Part shown: in pieces, positions 51,511-59,514 of the stretch | How positions within the stretch are numbered: position 1 is the stretch's first letter | How the letters are laid out: every line of letters begins with the position of its first letter | Assembly: GCF_018618755.1 (NCBI RefSeq) | Contig: NZ_JACSMR010000008.1 | Location: 1-64,000, forward strand | Origin: Exiguobacterium sp. s193 | Lineage (GTDB): Bacteria > Bacillota > Bacilli > Exiguobacteriales > Exiguobacteriaceae | Length of the DNA stretch: 64,000 nt | Direction of reading: 5' to 3' | Position numbers and translations under genes: made by a program | Notes under the pieces: generated by a model | The model's database searches: none | The model's input: the letters and a program-made list of their open reading frames with translations, nothing else | Told to the model about the DNA's origin: nothing

Positions 51511-53502
51511 ATGAACACCATAGGACAGCCTGAAGGATGGAGTGCATACGAACTGATCGGATTGATGCATCGTGAGATCGAGTCGCTAGGCGTCAGCGGC
51601 TATACGGCACTCCGTTCTCTATGCGAGATTGGCGTCAGGCTCGATGACGTGTTAGATCCAGTCATCCGTAACCACATCCCCTTGTCTCCTGAGAAATCCA
51701 AGGTCCTCTTTCGGATGGTCGATGACCTCGGCGCGGAGAATTGCCGTGAGCTATGCCGCCGGGCGAATCTCTATCATCTGACGATATCCCAGGTGCATCC
51801 CATCCCCTACACCGTGATTGAATCGTTACTCCTGAGACGAGGCTTCATGCTCGCCGATTTCTCTTCGATGTCGTTCCTCGAGTTCCGTGAACAGACACGT
51901 GGCGAAGGGTCATCCGCCCTCTATCGGAACATCATCGGTGCCATCGAGGAGCTCGGTCTGTTCGATGAGAACCAGACGTTCCTGGCGGATGATGTACAGG
52001 ATGGGCTCAACGTCATTCCCTTCCCAGGTGAAGGAAGGGATGATGAACTCTATCCACTCGATTCCGTCATCCACCAGAATGACGTCGAAGATGCCCTTCT
52101 TCGATATCTGGACGAAGGAGAACGGTCCGGTAACACTTCCCTCGAGATGTTACGCTCCCTCGTGAAGGGTTTGCCGAACGAGAAAATTTTAGAGAACCAC
52201 CTCTTTGGTAGAACGTTCGCGACATATTCGCTAAACCGGACATTGTTCCAGACGGTCTTCGCCGTCCCTGATCCCGTCGACCGTTATCTCGAGCTCCTCC
52301 ATGGGCGTGGGGTGCAGAATACGCTCTCCATGGATTTCGTTGACATCCTGGATGCCGGTCAATTGTCACGTTTCCTTCGCGTGCGTGATGCTTATGTCTG
52401 TCCCGCCACTAGCATGGTTCGACATTACGATGTCGAGAACATCCTGCTCTCTTTGACGGAGGATTGTCACTCCCCTATCGATGAAACGGTCATCGTAAGG
52501 GATGCGAAGCGGATGTCGAGCGTCGTCAACCCACATGGACACATGGACACCTTGGGAATCACGAAGGACCGGGTGAAGGACGCCGTCCGGTCCTCCCCTT
52601 ACCTTCTTCGTGCCGGAGGATACGTCCGCCGTATGAGGGTGCCCTATGCTAGTGACATACTCTCGGGTTTACTATCAGATAAGTTGAAGGGATTACGCGG
52701 TGTGTTCACGCCTTGGATCATCTACGATTTATTGTCCCCTGAGATACGCACACTCGATATCCAGTCTCCGATGGAGCTGAGACACATACTTGGACGGAAA
52801 CATCCTTCTGATGAACTTCACGTCCTCTCTCGTGAAGAGATTGCCGTCCGGGTGAAGACGAGACGTGAATTCATCGAGGGATTAATAAGACTTCATCCCG
52901 AGTTCATCTCCGTCCGCGATCTGGTCGAGGGAGCATCTTCCTCCAGCGGTCATCGACGGGCTCATTGGGAACATCATCTCCGTTCCCTACTACTCGATGA
53001 CGTCTCGTACGTCGAGGTGGAGCCCGACGTCTACCTCCGTGTGTCCAGGTTGTCCGATTCCGGCTTGTCCCCTTCAGAACTTGAAGGGTATGTCTCATGG
53101 CTTCTCGAGATGTTACCTTATGAGGAGTTCATCAGTTCCTCGATGGCAGCGGGCTTGGGGCGAGGACATGCGGTCTATGGGTTAGGTTTTGATTCCACCT
53201 TCTTCGAGAGCTTGTTGCGCAGGAGCCCCTTGCTTCGTACACTGTACGTTCCCGGAGGCACCGTCTACTATCGGAACCGGAGACAAACCCGTCATTCGGT
53301 CGAGGACTTCCTGTCCTCACATGTCGAGGATGGCGAGGCGATTGATGACTACCTCCATCGCCTGGAGGAACGATATGGTTTCCTCCCCGCGAAGGAGCAA
53401 GTGCTTCGAAGTCTTAAGAACACCGAGATATACGTATCAGAAGAACTCGCACGACTCTTCTCCGACAAGGATTCTTTTTTCCGATATGTATATGGGAGTT
53501 GA
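51511..53502 (+). CDS. Large repeat protein, partner of the divergent Sau3AI-like gene
   Basis: This 663-residue protein has no recognised domain but contains winged-helix-like repeats. LGITKDRVKDAVRSSPYLLRAGGYVRR (about 350-380) resembles LGFDSTFFESLLRRSPLLRTL...YYR (about 558-590). Its last 115 residues match the C-terminus of the divergent 507-residue protein. I chose the ATG at 51511 because GAGGAGGG lies just upstream; an ATG at 51496 is part of that site. A palindromic terminator follows immediately. Together with its divergent partner it looks like an undescribed DNA-binding, probably defensive, two-protein system. Confidence 0.6.
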   Translation: MNTIGQPEGWSAYELIGLMHREIESLGVSGYTALRSLCEIGVRLDDVLDPVIRNHIPLSPEKSKVLFRMVDDLGAENCRELCRRANLYHLTISQVHPIPYTVIESLLLRRGFMLADFSSMSFLEFREQTRGEGSSALYRNIIGAIEELGLFDENQTFLADDVQDGLNVIPFPGEGRDDELYPLDSVIHQNDVEDALLRYLDEGERSGNTSLEMLRSLVKGLPNEKILENHLFGRTFATYSLNRTLFQTVFAVPDPVDRYLELLHGRGVQNTLSMDFVDILDAGQLSRFLRVRDAYVCPATSMVRHYDVENILLSLTEDCHSPIDETVIVRDAKRMSSVVNPHGHMDTLGITKDRVKDAVRSSPYLLRAGGYVRRMRVPYASDILSGLLSDKLKGLRGVFTPWIIYDLLSPEIRTLDIQSPMELRHILGRKHPSDELHVLSREEIAVRVKTRREFIEGLIRLHPEFISVRDLVEGASSSSGHRRAHWEHHLRSLLLDDVSYVEVEPDVYLRVSRLSDSGLSPSELEGYVSWLLEMLPYEEFISSSMAAGLGRGHAVYGLGFDSTFFESLLRRSPLLRTLYVPGGTVYYRNRRQTRHSVEDFLSSHVEDGEAIDDYLHRLEERYGFLPAKEQVLRSLKNTEIYVSEELARLFSDKDSFFRYVYGS

Positions 53503-53506
53503 ACAC

Positions 53507-53536
53507 AAAAAAGTATGCGCCGGCGCATACTTTTTT
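53507..53536. repeat. Palindrome P1 (bidirectional terminator)
   Basis: A perfect 30-bp palindrome, A6-GTATGCGCC and its mirror, begins 5 bp after the 663-residue gene. It has the form of a two-way intrinsic terminator. Confidence 0.85.
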
Positions 53537-53820
53537 CATTCTCACTCTCATCCTCCTCGTTCTCGCATGTATATACCTTTATGACACCCTCCACTCTTCG
53601 CCTGCCCCTAGAGTTAAGGAACACATCGATCATGCCCGTGAGGACTAAGTCTTTTTTTATGAGGCGATTGGATATTTACTTGTTCAAGGATTGTCACGTG
53701 GACTCTCTTGAACGACATTCCGTTCATCTTCCTAACTCTATGTATCAATCCATCTGTTCGGTCCATTCTCACATCATTCCGACTTTAGAGAATTCGGAGA
53801 TTCAACGATGTGCGCCATCT

Positions 53821-53836
53821 TGTTTCACGTGAAACA
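53821..53836. promoter_or_regulatory. Perfect chromosomal-type parS site
   Basis: TGTTTCACGTGAAACA is an exact 16-bp palindrome identical to the consensus parS bound by chromosomal ParB/Spo0J across bacteria. It lies in a non-coding stretch. No canonical Spo0J-type ParB gene is seen in the window. Confidence 0.85.
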
Positions 53837-54056
53837 TTTCTCGGTAGGACCACCCATCTTCTTTTGGTTAGCGCCTGTCATTCCTCCGACGCCCCTCGCC
53901 TCAATTGATTGGACACAGTGATGGAGATAAACGTCCTTTCTTCGTCTTGCTCGATTCGTGAAAAGGATTGACGACATACTCCTATCCTTGATACAAGCTC
54001 CTGTAATCCCCCGTGATGAATAAAGTGTTCCTCATCATTATGGTACGTGAAATAAG

Positions 54057-54085
54057 AAAAAGTATGCGCCAGCGCATACTTTTTT
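54057..54085. repeat. Palindrome P2
   Basis: This is the second copy of the A-rich/GTATGCGC palindrome, with one central base changed (GCGCCAGCGC). A and T runs flank it. Confidence 0.85.
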
Positions 54086-54281
54086 CGTCCGCATCATGCA
54101 TGGTAGTAATCCACATTGTTGAAGGAGCCATTCGGATTTGATCCTTATCGCCAGATGACCATGACGTCCAGCCAGACCGACTATCCCTTTCCATCGTCAC
54201 CCCATCGGATTATCTATTTCGACATCTAAAATATCTCCTAACGATCTCATCTCTCTATTTAGTAGTTTTGATTTTAGGAAC

Positions 54282-54310
54282 AAAAAAAGTATGCGCCGGC
54301 GCATACTTTT
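54282..54310. repeat. Palindrome P3
   Basis: This third copy has the same GTATGCGCC-GGCGCATAC core with A7 before and T4 after. It ends about 70 bp before the next gene. Confidence 0.85.
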
Positions 54311-54378
54311 CTGTCTGATTTCCCCGTGCATCGCATGACATGATATGCTAGATACATTGAAAAAGGGGGCGATGTACC

Positions 54379-55812
54379 ATGGACAGTTCATCATCCGTCC
54401 AACACCGACAGCTCGTCGTTTCTCAGGCAGCAAAGACGCTGCTAGAGAACGACGTCACCGAACAACTCGCCTCAATCGACATCGTCGACGTCGAGGCATA
54501 TGTCAATCAGCTATATGAGGAATGTTATGAGTTCCAGAACGAGGAGGACGTCTATACGAAGCTACGCTACTACTCGTTCAAGAAACTGAAGAGAAGATGG
54601 GTCAGGTCTGCCATCCGAAACTATGTCGATAATAAGGGGCCGATGAAAGAGCTTAGGGGATTGCATAAGATGTATCTCGAGTTCTGGGATATTTCAGGCA
54701 AGGAAGGCTTCCAACGAAAGTTCTCTGCCGACAGTGTCGAAGAACTCATGCAGGAACATATGCGCGAACTCGAGGAATGGGCCGAGAATAACAACCTCCT
54801 GATCCATACGTATCCACATTGGGGACAGAAGACGAAGAACCAACGGACGAGCACCATGCGGACCGACATCCTGATGGTTATCGGAGAAGTCGCGAAGGGT
54901 CTGAAGCGAGTACAACCGAAGGCACATGTCGCGACGTCCACCTCAATCACCGTGCCGTTCTTCGGTCTGGCCGATCGCATGAAGAACACGACGGAGAAGT
55001 TTAATCAAGGGGAGGGGACGTTGACGGACCTCTCGCTCGACCTACACGATTACTCTGCCGTCGTACCGAAATACAAGCAGGGCGTGCCGAACAATCTATC
55101 CGTCCTCGTCAGTAATGAGTTCCTCGCAGAACTCGACGGGAAGGTGCCAGACCTCGATTCACGTGATTTCGAGGCGTTCAACGAGATACTGTCCTACCGC
55201 GATTTGTCTTTCCAGACGAACCGGAAAATCGTGTTTCCAATCTCGAAGCTCGTCAAGAAGATTTACGGTAACGACAGCGGGAAAAGCTATGCCCTTACGA
55301 CGCAGCGTCTCGTCAAGCTGGGATACTATCGGGTCGCGGTCCGTAACGAGGAGGGGGACCTCTCAATCTTCGGTCTGTTCTCCTCCGTCAAGATCAGTGG
55401 GGCGTCTGCAATACAGCGTGACACGCAGATCACCGTGACCGTCTCGGAGGAGGTCTACGACGATTTGCTCAAGCAACAGATCATCAGCATCTATGGGGAA
55501 CAAATCGAACGACTGAAGGGGACGTTCGCCTATCATCTGTCGTTCGTCCTACAGAAGGAACGTCTCAACTCCTTCCAGCTCAAAGAGGAGATGCCAGCGA
55601 AGCGGCACTGGCGACAGTTCACCCATTCCATCCGCTTCAACAAGAGTCGGAAGGCCGAGAATCTGAAGGAGCTCGAGACGAACCTCGATCGGATCAAGGA
55701 TCTCGACTTCATCATCCAGGACTGGCATCGTTCAGGAGATTACTACTTCCTCTACTTCCATCCGCTCGAGAGGTGGGAACTCGACGATCGGAGCAACGTG
55801 CTCCTGCTTTGA
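54379..55812 (+). CDS. Putative replication/maintenance DNA-binding protein
   Basis: This 477-residue protein has an N-terminal helical region (about 1-170) and a C-terminal part with winged-helix-like segments (KLVKKIYGNDSGKSYALTTQRLVKLGYYRV, about 290-320; ITVTVSEEVYDDLLKQQIISIYGEQIERLKGTFAYHLSFVLQKERL, about 350-400). The latter recalls Rep_3-type initiators. GGGGG precedes the ATG. It could be a replication initiator or partition/regulatory protein; the iterons lie next to a different gene, so I keep this open. Confidence 0.5.
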   Translation: MDSSSSVQHRQLVVSQAAKTLLENDVTEQLASIDIVDVEAYVNQLYEECYEFQNEEDVYTKLRYYSFKKLKRRWVRSAIRNYVDNKGPMKELRGLHKMYLEFWDISGKEGFQRKFSADSVEELMQEHMRELEEWAENNNLLIHTYPHWGQKTKNQRTSTMRTDILMVIGEVAKGLKRVQPKAHVATSTSITVPFFGLADRMKNTTEKFNQGEGTLTDLSLDLHDYSAVVPKYKQGVPNNLSVLVSNEFLAELDGKVPDLDSRDFEAFNEILSYRDLSFQTNRKIVFPISKLVKKIYGNDSGKSYALTTQRLVKLGYYRVAVRNEEGDLSIFGLFSSVKISGASAIQRDTQITVTVSEEVYDDLLKQQIISIYGEQIERLKGTFAYHLSFVLQKERLNSFQLKEEMPAKRHWRQFTHSIRFNKSRKAENLKELETNLDRIKDLDFIIQDWHRSGDYYFLYFHPLERWELDDRSNVLLL

Positions 55813-55855
55813 GGAACTCTTCCTAGGTCGGGGCCATCGTGATATAAGTCGCGAT

Positions 55856-55993
55856 ATGTATCTGCCAAAAGATACACAGGTTATTGTCGATTTCAAGTGG
55901 ATTGAACTTCATCTTTCTAGTCAGGACATCCATGGAATCATCGACTACTTAGTCTTAAAAGGATATATCCGCTCTCTTGTGATCATCTGCTAA
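55856..55993 (+). CDS. Possible small protein
   Basis: A 45-residue frame (MYLPKDTQVIVDFKWIELHLSSQDIHGIIDYLVLKGYIRSL...) lies between two genes, but no clear ribosome site precedes it. It is kept as a weak candidate because the amino-acid pattern (amphipathic helices) looks protein-like. Confidence 0.25.
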   Translation: MYLPKDTQVIVDFKWIELHLSSQDIHGIIDYLVLKGYIRSLVIIC

Positions 55994-56065
55994 ACAGGAG
56001 CAAGCATCAGCTCGACCGCCATCGGTTACGTCAGGCAGTACTACCTTATAAGGAGGAATCCCCAC

Positions 56066-56401
56066 ATGATCAATCCAGAACACCTCACTGCCCTTCCCTA
56101 CAAGGAGAAACTCTCTGAAGAAGAAATCCAGATGATTGAAGGACTGCAGAAGAACCGTGCAGCAATCCAAGTCATCAACCGACTCACGTTCCGCTTCAGA
56201 CGACTCAAAGAACAAGATATCCACTCCGCGACAGTAGATTTCGATGAAGAGTTTCCTCTGTTACATGAGAGCTTCGGTGAACCCCTCATCCGCTACTTCC
56301 GCTTGAAGGGGATTTCTGTCACGCGCGTCCCCCGCACAGGAGAAGAAGACCCTCTTAATACATTCGAGTATACTCTTCTCTTCGACTTCTCCTCACTTTA
56401 A
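56066..56401 (+). CDS. Hypothetical protein
   Basis: This 111-residue acidic protein (MINPEHLTALPYKEKLSEEEIQMIEGLQKNRAAIQVINRLTFRFRRLK...) has a very good ribosome site (AAGGAGGAA, 7 nt before the ATG). It has a helical N-terminus and a beta-rich C-terminus. No domain is recognised. It lies between the putative replication protein and the IS element. Confidence 0.65.
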   Translation: MINPEHLTALPYKEKLSEEEIQMIEGLQKNRAAIQVINRLTFRFRRLKEQDIHSATVDFDEEFPLLHESFGEPLIRYFRLKGISVTRVPRTGEEDPLNTFEYTLLFDFSSL

Positions 56402-56561
56402 GAAGAGCGTTTATTCGCAGAAACGCTAATCACTAACCCGACTACAGGGGGACGAGCATTTACATGAGATGTTCCTGTTGTTATTTTTCTCTTATAAAAG
56501 GTTGATGTATTCTCTTATCAGTTTTAGTTATATCTATGGAGAGGTTAATGTCTTACTTTCT

Positions 56562-56588
56562 AATAGAAGAAGAGCGTACGGATAAAAA
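56562..56588. repeat. Left half of a palindrome split by the IS
   Basis: Bases 56562-56588 are the reverse complement of 58030-58056 apart from one base. Joined, they would form a hairpin with arms of about 27 bp; the IS sits exactly at the centre. Confidence 0.8.
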
Positions 56589-56643
56589 TGAACTGCCCCA
56601 TAAAAGTTGGACATAAAAATCCAACTTTTATGGGGTGTTTTTT

Positions 56644-57153
56644 ATGGCCAAATATACGAAGGCATTTAAGATCAAGGTCGCTGAACGTTACCTGGCGGGA
56701 CGAGATGGATACAGGAGCTTGGCGAAAGAATTCGGGATCACACATGAACGGATCCATGTGTGGTCGCGTCTCTATGAGCGTCGGGGAGAGACAATCTTCG
56801 ATTGTTCCTATACAACCCACTCACCGACATTTAAACTGGAAGTATTAAACGACATGGCGACCAACAGGCTGTCCGACGTAGAGGCGGCCGTTAAATACCG
56901 AATCTCTTCCCCGGGGATGATCTCAAGATGGCGATCGACGTATGAACGGGAAGGGTCTGAGGGCCTGGTCGCCAGACCGAAAGGACGTGCCCCGATGACG
57001 AGACGCAAGAAGAAAAATCCTGAAGAGATGACGGAGGTCGAGAAGCTCAAGGAAAGGGTCGAGTACCTCGAGATGGAGAACGCTGCGTTAAAAAAATTGA
57101 GAGCCTTGGTTCAAGAAGAGAATGCGCGACGAACCAGATCAAGGCGCAAGTGA
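56644..57153 (+). CDS. IS3-family transposase OrfA
   Basis: This 169-residue protein has two helix-turn-helix segments ([25 protein letters not shown] and a second near 60-100) and a C-terminal leucine-zipper-like coiled coil ([21 protein letters not shown]). It binds the IS ends. A run of seven adenines near its end (57090-57096) should allow programmed -1 frameshifting to make the OrfAB transposase. Confidence 0.9.
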   Translation: MAKYTKAFKIKVAERYLAGRDGYRSLAKEFGITHERIHVWSRLYERRGETIFDCSYTTHSPTFKLEVLNDMATNRLSDVEAAVKYRISSPGMISRWRSTYEREGSEGLVARPKGRAPMTRRKKKNPEEMTEVEKLKERVEYLEMENAALKKLRALVQEENARRTRSRRK

Positions 57154-57992
57154 TCGACGAGTTGCGGTCGAACTATCCCGTTCCGGGACTCCTCGACGTG
57201 CTCGGTATGGCCCGGAGCGTCTATTACTATTGGCGGACGCGCCTGACGGGCGAGGATAAGTATGCGGAGGTGAAGGCGGCTATCCATTTCCTCTTCCACG
57301 AACACGAGGGGCGATGTGGCTATCGTCGCATCCACGCACTTCTCGAACGCCAGGGCTTCCGGCACGATCCGAAGACCGTGCGCCGTCTCATGAACGATCT
57401 CGGTCTCAAGTGTCTCGTCCGCATGAAGCGATACCGCTTCTATAAGGGACGGGTCGGAGAGGTCGCGCCAAACCTTCTCCAACGGGACTTCAAGGCCTCC
57501 GGCCTGAACCAGAAATGGGTGACTGACGTCACTGAGTTCCACCTCTTCGGGGAGAAGCTTCATCTCTCGCCGATGATGGACTTAGGAAACCGTGAGATCA
57601 TTGCCTATACCATGTCGGACCGCCCGACATACGGGTTCGTCGGCGAAATGTTGAGTCAGGCAATCAGTAAGCTCGACGGGAAAGCCCGACCGATCATCCA
57701 TTCCGACCAAGGTTGGAACTATCAGTATCGAGCGTTCATCGGTACGCTTCACGAGCACGGCATCACGCAAAGTATGTCCCGTAAGGGCAACTGTCTCGAC
57801 AACGCAGCCATCGAAAGCTTCTTCGCCGTGCTCAAGTCAGAGCTCCTGTACCTCAAGGAGTTCAATGACATGGACCACTTCAAACGTGAGCTCGAGCGTT
57901 ATATCGAATACTATAACCATCGTCGCATCAAGAGACGACTAAAAAACCTGAGCCCGGTAGAATACCGCACTCAGGTCCTCAAGGTCGCCTGA
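57150..57992 (+). CDS. IS3-family transposase OrfB (DDE integrase)
   Basis: This 280-residue rve-type integrase core retains all three acidic residues: [18 protein letters not shown] and [14 protein letters not shown]. The C-terminal [23 protein letters not shown] is typical of IS150-group enzymes. It starts at a GTG overlapping the orfA stop by 4 bp, but is most likely expressed as a fusion through the upstream slippery site. Confidence 0.9.
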   Translation: MIDELRSNYPVPGLLDVLGMARSVYYYWRTRLTGEDKYAEVKAAIHFLFHEHEGRCGYRRIHALLERQGFRHDPKTVRRLMNDLGLKCLVRMKRYRFYKGRVGEVAPNLLQRDFKASGLNQKWVTDVTEFHLFGEKLHLSPMMDLGNREIIAYTMSDRPTYGFVGEMLSQAISKLDGKARPIIHSDQGWNYQYRAFIGTLHEHGITQSMSRKGNCLDNAAIESFFAVLKSELLYLKEFNDMDHFKRELERYIEYYNHRRIKRRLKNLSPVEYRTQVLKVA

Positions 57993-58029
57993 CAAATTAT
58001 CTAATGTCTAACTTTTTTGGTTCAGTTCA

Positions 58030-58056
58030 TTTTCATCCGTACGCTCTTCTTCTATT
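58030..58056. repeat. Right half of the split palindrome
   Basis: This is the mirror of 56562-56588, immediately outside the right end of the IS. The original uninterrupted hairpin would be T- and A-rich at its ends, like a terminator. Confidence 0.8.
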
Positions 58057-58200
58057 TCCATGTATCCTATCGTTTCATGTCCGTCTCACTGCTTATCCAT
58101 CCGTACCGCCTACGTATCTGTTTTCCTTGAAGCCTTCGAATATACCTTCAATCTCTTCATTCATCCGTTGCTTACGTCTTCACTCTTCGTCAATCATTAT

Positions 58201-58680
58201 CTAATCGAACTTCGTCTGAAATTCCATCCTTATTCTATTTTTCTCATCCTCATCCATCTCCGTAGTCAGCCATTCCATTCTAGTCAGATTATCCATCGGT
58301 ATGGGATATCGCTCGATGAAGGCACTCGTATGTCTCTCATACTTCTCCAAATCCACACCGACGGCCATAGCCCCATCTCTCCATGTAGCTGGACTTTCTG
58401 TATGCCTCTTCTCTGATGTCCTCATTTCTTCTAGACCTAATGATAGTTTTCCAGATTCAATCACCAAGGTGAAGTAAAAGGTGACGCAGTAGAGTAGGAA
58501 CAACTCCAACATCAATAAGAATATGCCACCTGAGCTCAGGTCGAACATCTTTTCCACATCCGTTATCTTACTATCGACTGATTCCCATTCGTGTAGCATT
58601 CGAACAGACGACCTTCCATTCTCTCGTGAAGAATCACATCTGGATTGATGATGTGTTAGGGTGATATCGGTCGTAATCAC
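58201..58680 (-). CDS. Single-pass membrane protein
   Basis: This frame of up to 159 residues has one transmembrane helix (FLLMLELFLLYCVTFYFTLVI, about residues 54-75) and a charged C-terminal tail (EWLTTEMDEDEKNRIRMEF). The GTG start at 58680 lacks a ribosome site; an internal ATG beginning MLHEWESVDS has GGAAGG upstream and is possible. No family is recognised. It lies between the IS and the iteron array. Confidence 0.45.
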   Translation of the reverse strand: MITTDITLTHHQSRCDSSRENGRSSVRMLHEWESVDSKITDVEKMFDLSSGGIFLLMLELFLLYCVTFYFTLVIESGKLSLGLEEMRTSEKRHTESPATWRDGAMAVGVDLEKYERHTSAFIERYPIPMDNLTRMEWLTTEMDEDEKNRIRMEFQTKFD

Positions 58681-58716
58681 AGACGGAACAAACTAATAGG
58701 AGGGAATCGGACAGTT

Positions 58717-59450
58717 TTGGTCGTCATGTACCGTACTCTACTTACCAATTCCGATGGACAATCATGGTCATTAGTTTGAAGATGGTCATCAAGATAAAAA
58801 GCAAAAATAAGAACACAAGTTCTCTTTGAATGTGATTTTAGTCTGATTGCGTATCGTAGTCCCTATAAGAGGTCCATCAGATCGGAATCAATGTATATGT
58901 CGAATTATGTCGTAAAACGACCAATTTTTGATTATGGTCGTCCAATCCCGTACCAGAACGACATATATTCATCGATTCGAGATGATTTCTGTCATTTTTG
59001 ACCGTACCGAAATGACACTTTTATTGTTTTGGTCGCCTGTCACCGTACCGGAACGACATTTTAGAAAGAATGGTCGCGAATCCCCGTACCAGAACGACAT
59101 TTTAAAGAATTCTTGAGATTTCTTAAATTTTTTTTGGATCGTTCCACAATAAGATTTGTCGTCTTCCACCGTACTGGAACGACACTTTTTCTTGTTCTGG
59201 TCGTCTTCCACCGTACCGGAACGACACTTTTGACGTTCTGGTCGCCAGCTACCGTACCGGGGCGACATCCGGCAGTCAGAAAATCATGAAAATACTAGCG
59301 AAGAGAGGCCATGGATGGCTTCATGTCGGGATTCCTTGGATTTTGGTCGTTTTCGACCGTACCGAAATGACATCTTTTTGACTTGTGGAAACGGCTTCAT
59401 ATCAACGTTTCTGACATGTTGGTCGTCTTTGACCGTACCAGAGACGCATT
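58717..59450 (+). repeat. Iteron array, probable replication origin
   Basis: About ten imperfect copies of a unit GGTCG(T/C)-N5-9-CCGTACCGGAACGACA-T-rich lie at about 58719, 58936, 58991, 59030, 59072, 59157, 59199, 59240, 59345 and 59420. The outer GTCG/CGAC parts are inverted. Spacing is irregular (about 40-90 bp, with larger gaps), and AT-rich stretches (59101-59150) lie inside. The array ends at the promoter of the 59515 gene, as in iteron-controlled plasmid origins. Confidence 0.8.
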
Positions 59451-59479
59451 TTGACAGTTCTCCCCCTGGACAGGATACT
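59451..59479 (+). promoter_or_regulatory. Promoter of the putative initiator gene
   Basis: A consensus TTGACA (59451-59456), 17-bp spacer and GATACT (59474-59479) begin directly after the last iteron, so initiator bound to iterons should repress its own transcription. Confidence 0.7.
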
Positions 59480-59514
59480 AATCTTAATAGTTCAGAGTAG
59501 GGGAGGTGTAGGCA

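Larger units (their letters stand above)
53537..54378. other. Gene-poor region with parS and repeated palindromes
   Basis: About 840 bases have no supported gene. They hold a perfect parS-type site (53821-53836), palindromes P2 and P3, and a promoter-like TTGACG near 53967. Open frames on the minus strand run through the palindromes and look artefactual. Each palindrome could end a short untranslated transcript. Confidence 0.5.
56589..58029 (+). mobile_element. Intact IS3-family (IS150-like) insertion sequence
   Basis: This 1441-bp element is bounded by TGAACTG...CAGTTCA. Terminal inverted repeats are about 26 bp and imperfect (left TGAACTGCCCCATAAAAG, right TGAACTGAACCAAAAAAG). It has two overlapping frames, orfA and orfB, with an A7 slippery run at 57090-57096. 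A perfect hairpin at 56601-56630 inside the left end would block read-through transcription. The catalytic triad is complete, so it is probably active. No clear target duplication is seen because the target is palindromic. Confidence 0.9.

Noticed and set aside
53982-54433. Minus-strand open frames through palindromes P2 and P3
   Set aside because: The shared SMRRRILF-type translation is produced by the palindrome itself; there is no ribosome site or coherent composition.
58717-59450. Iteron region as a CRISPR array
   Set aside because: Repeat spacing is irregular, repeats are degenerate with internal inverted symmetry, no cas genes are present, and a rep-type gene follows.
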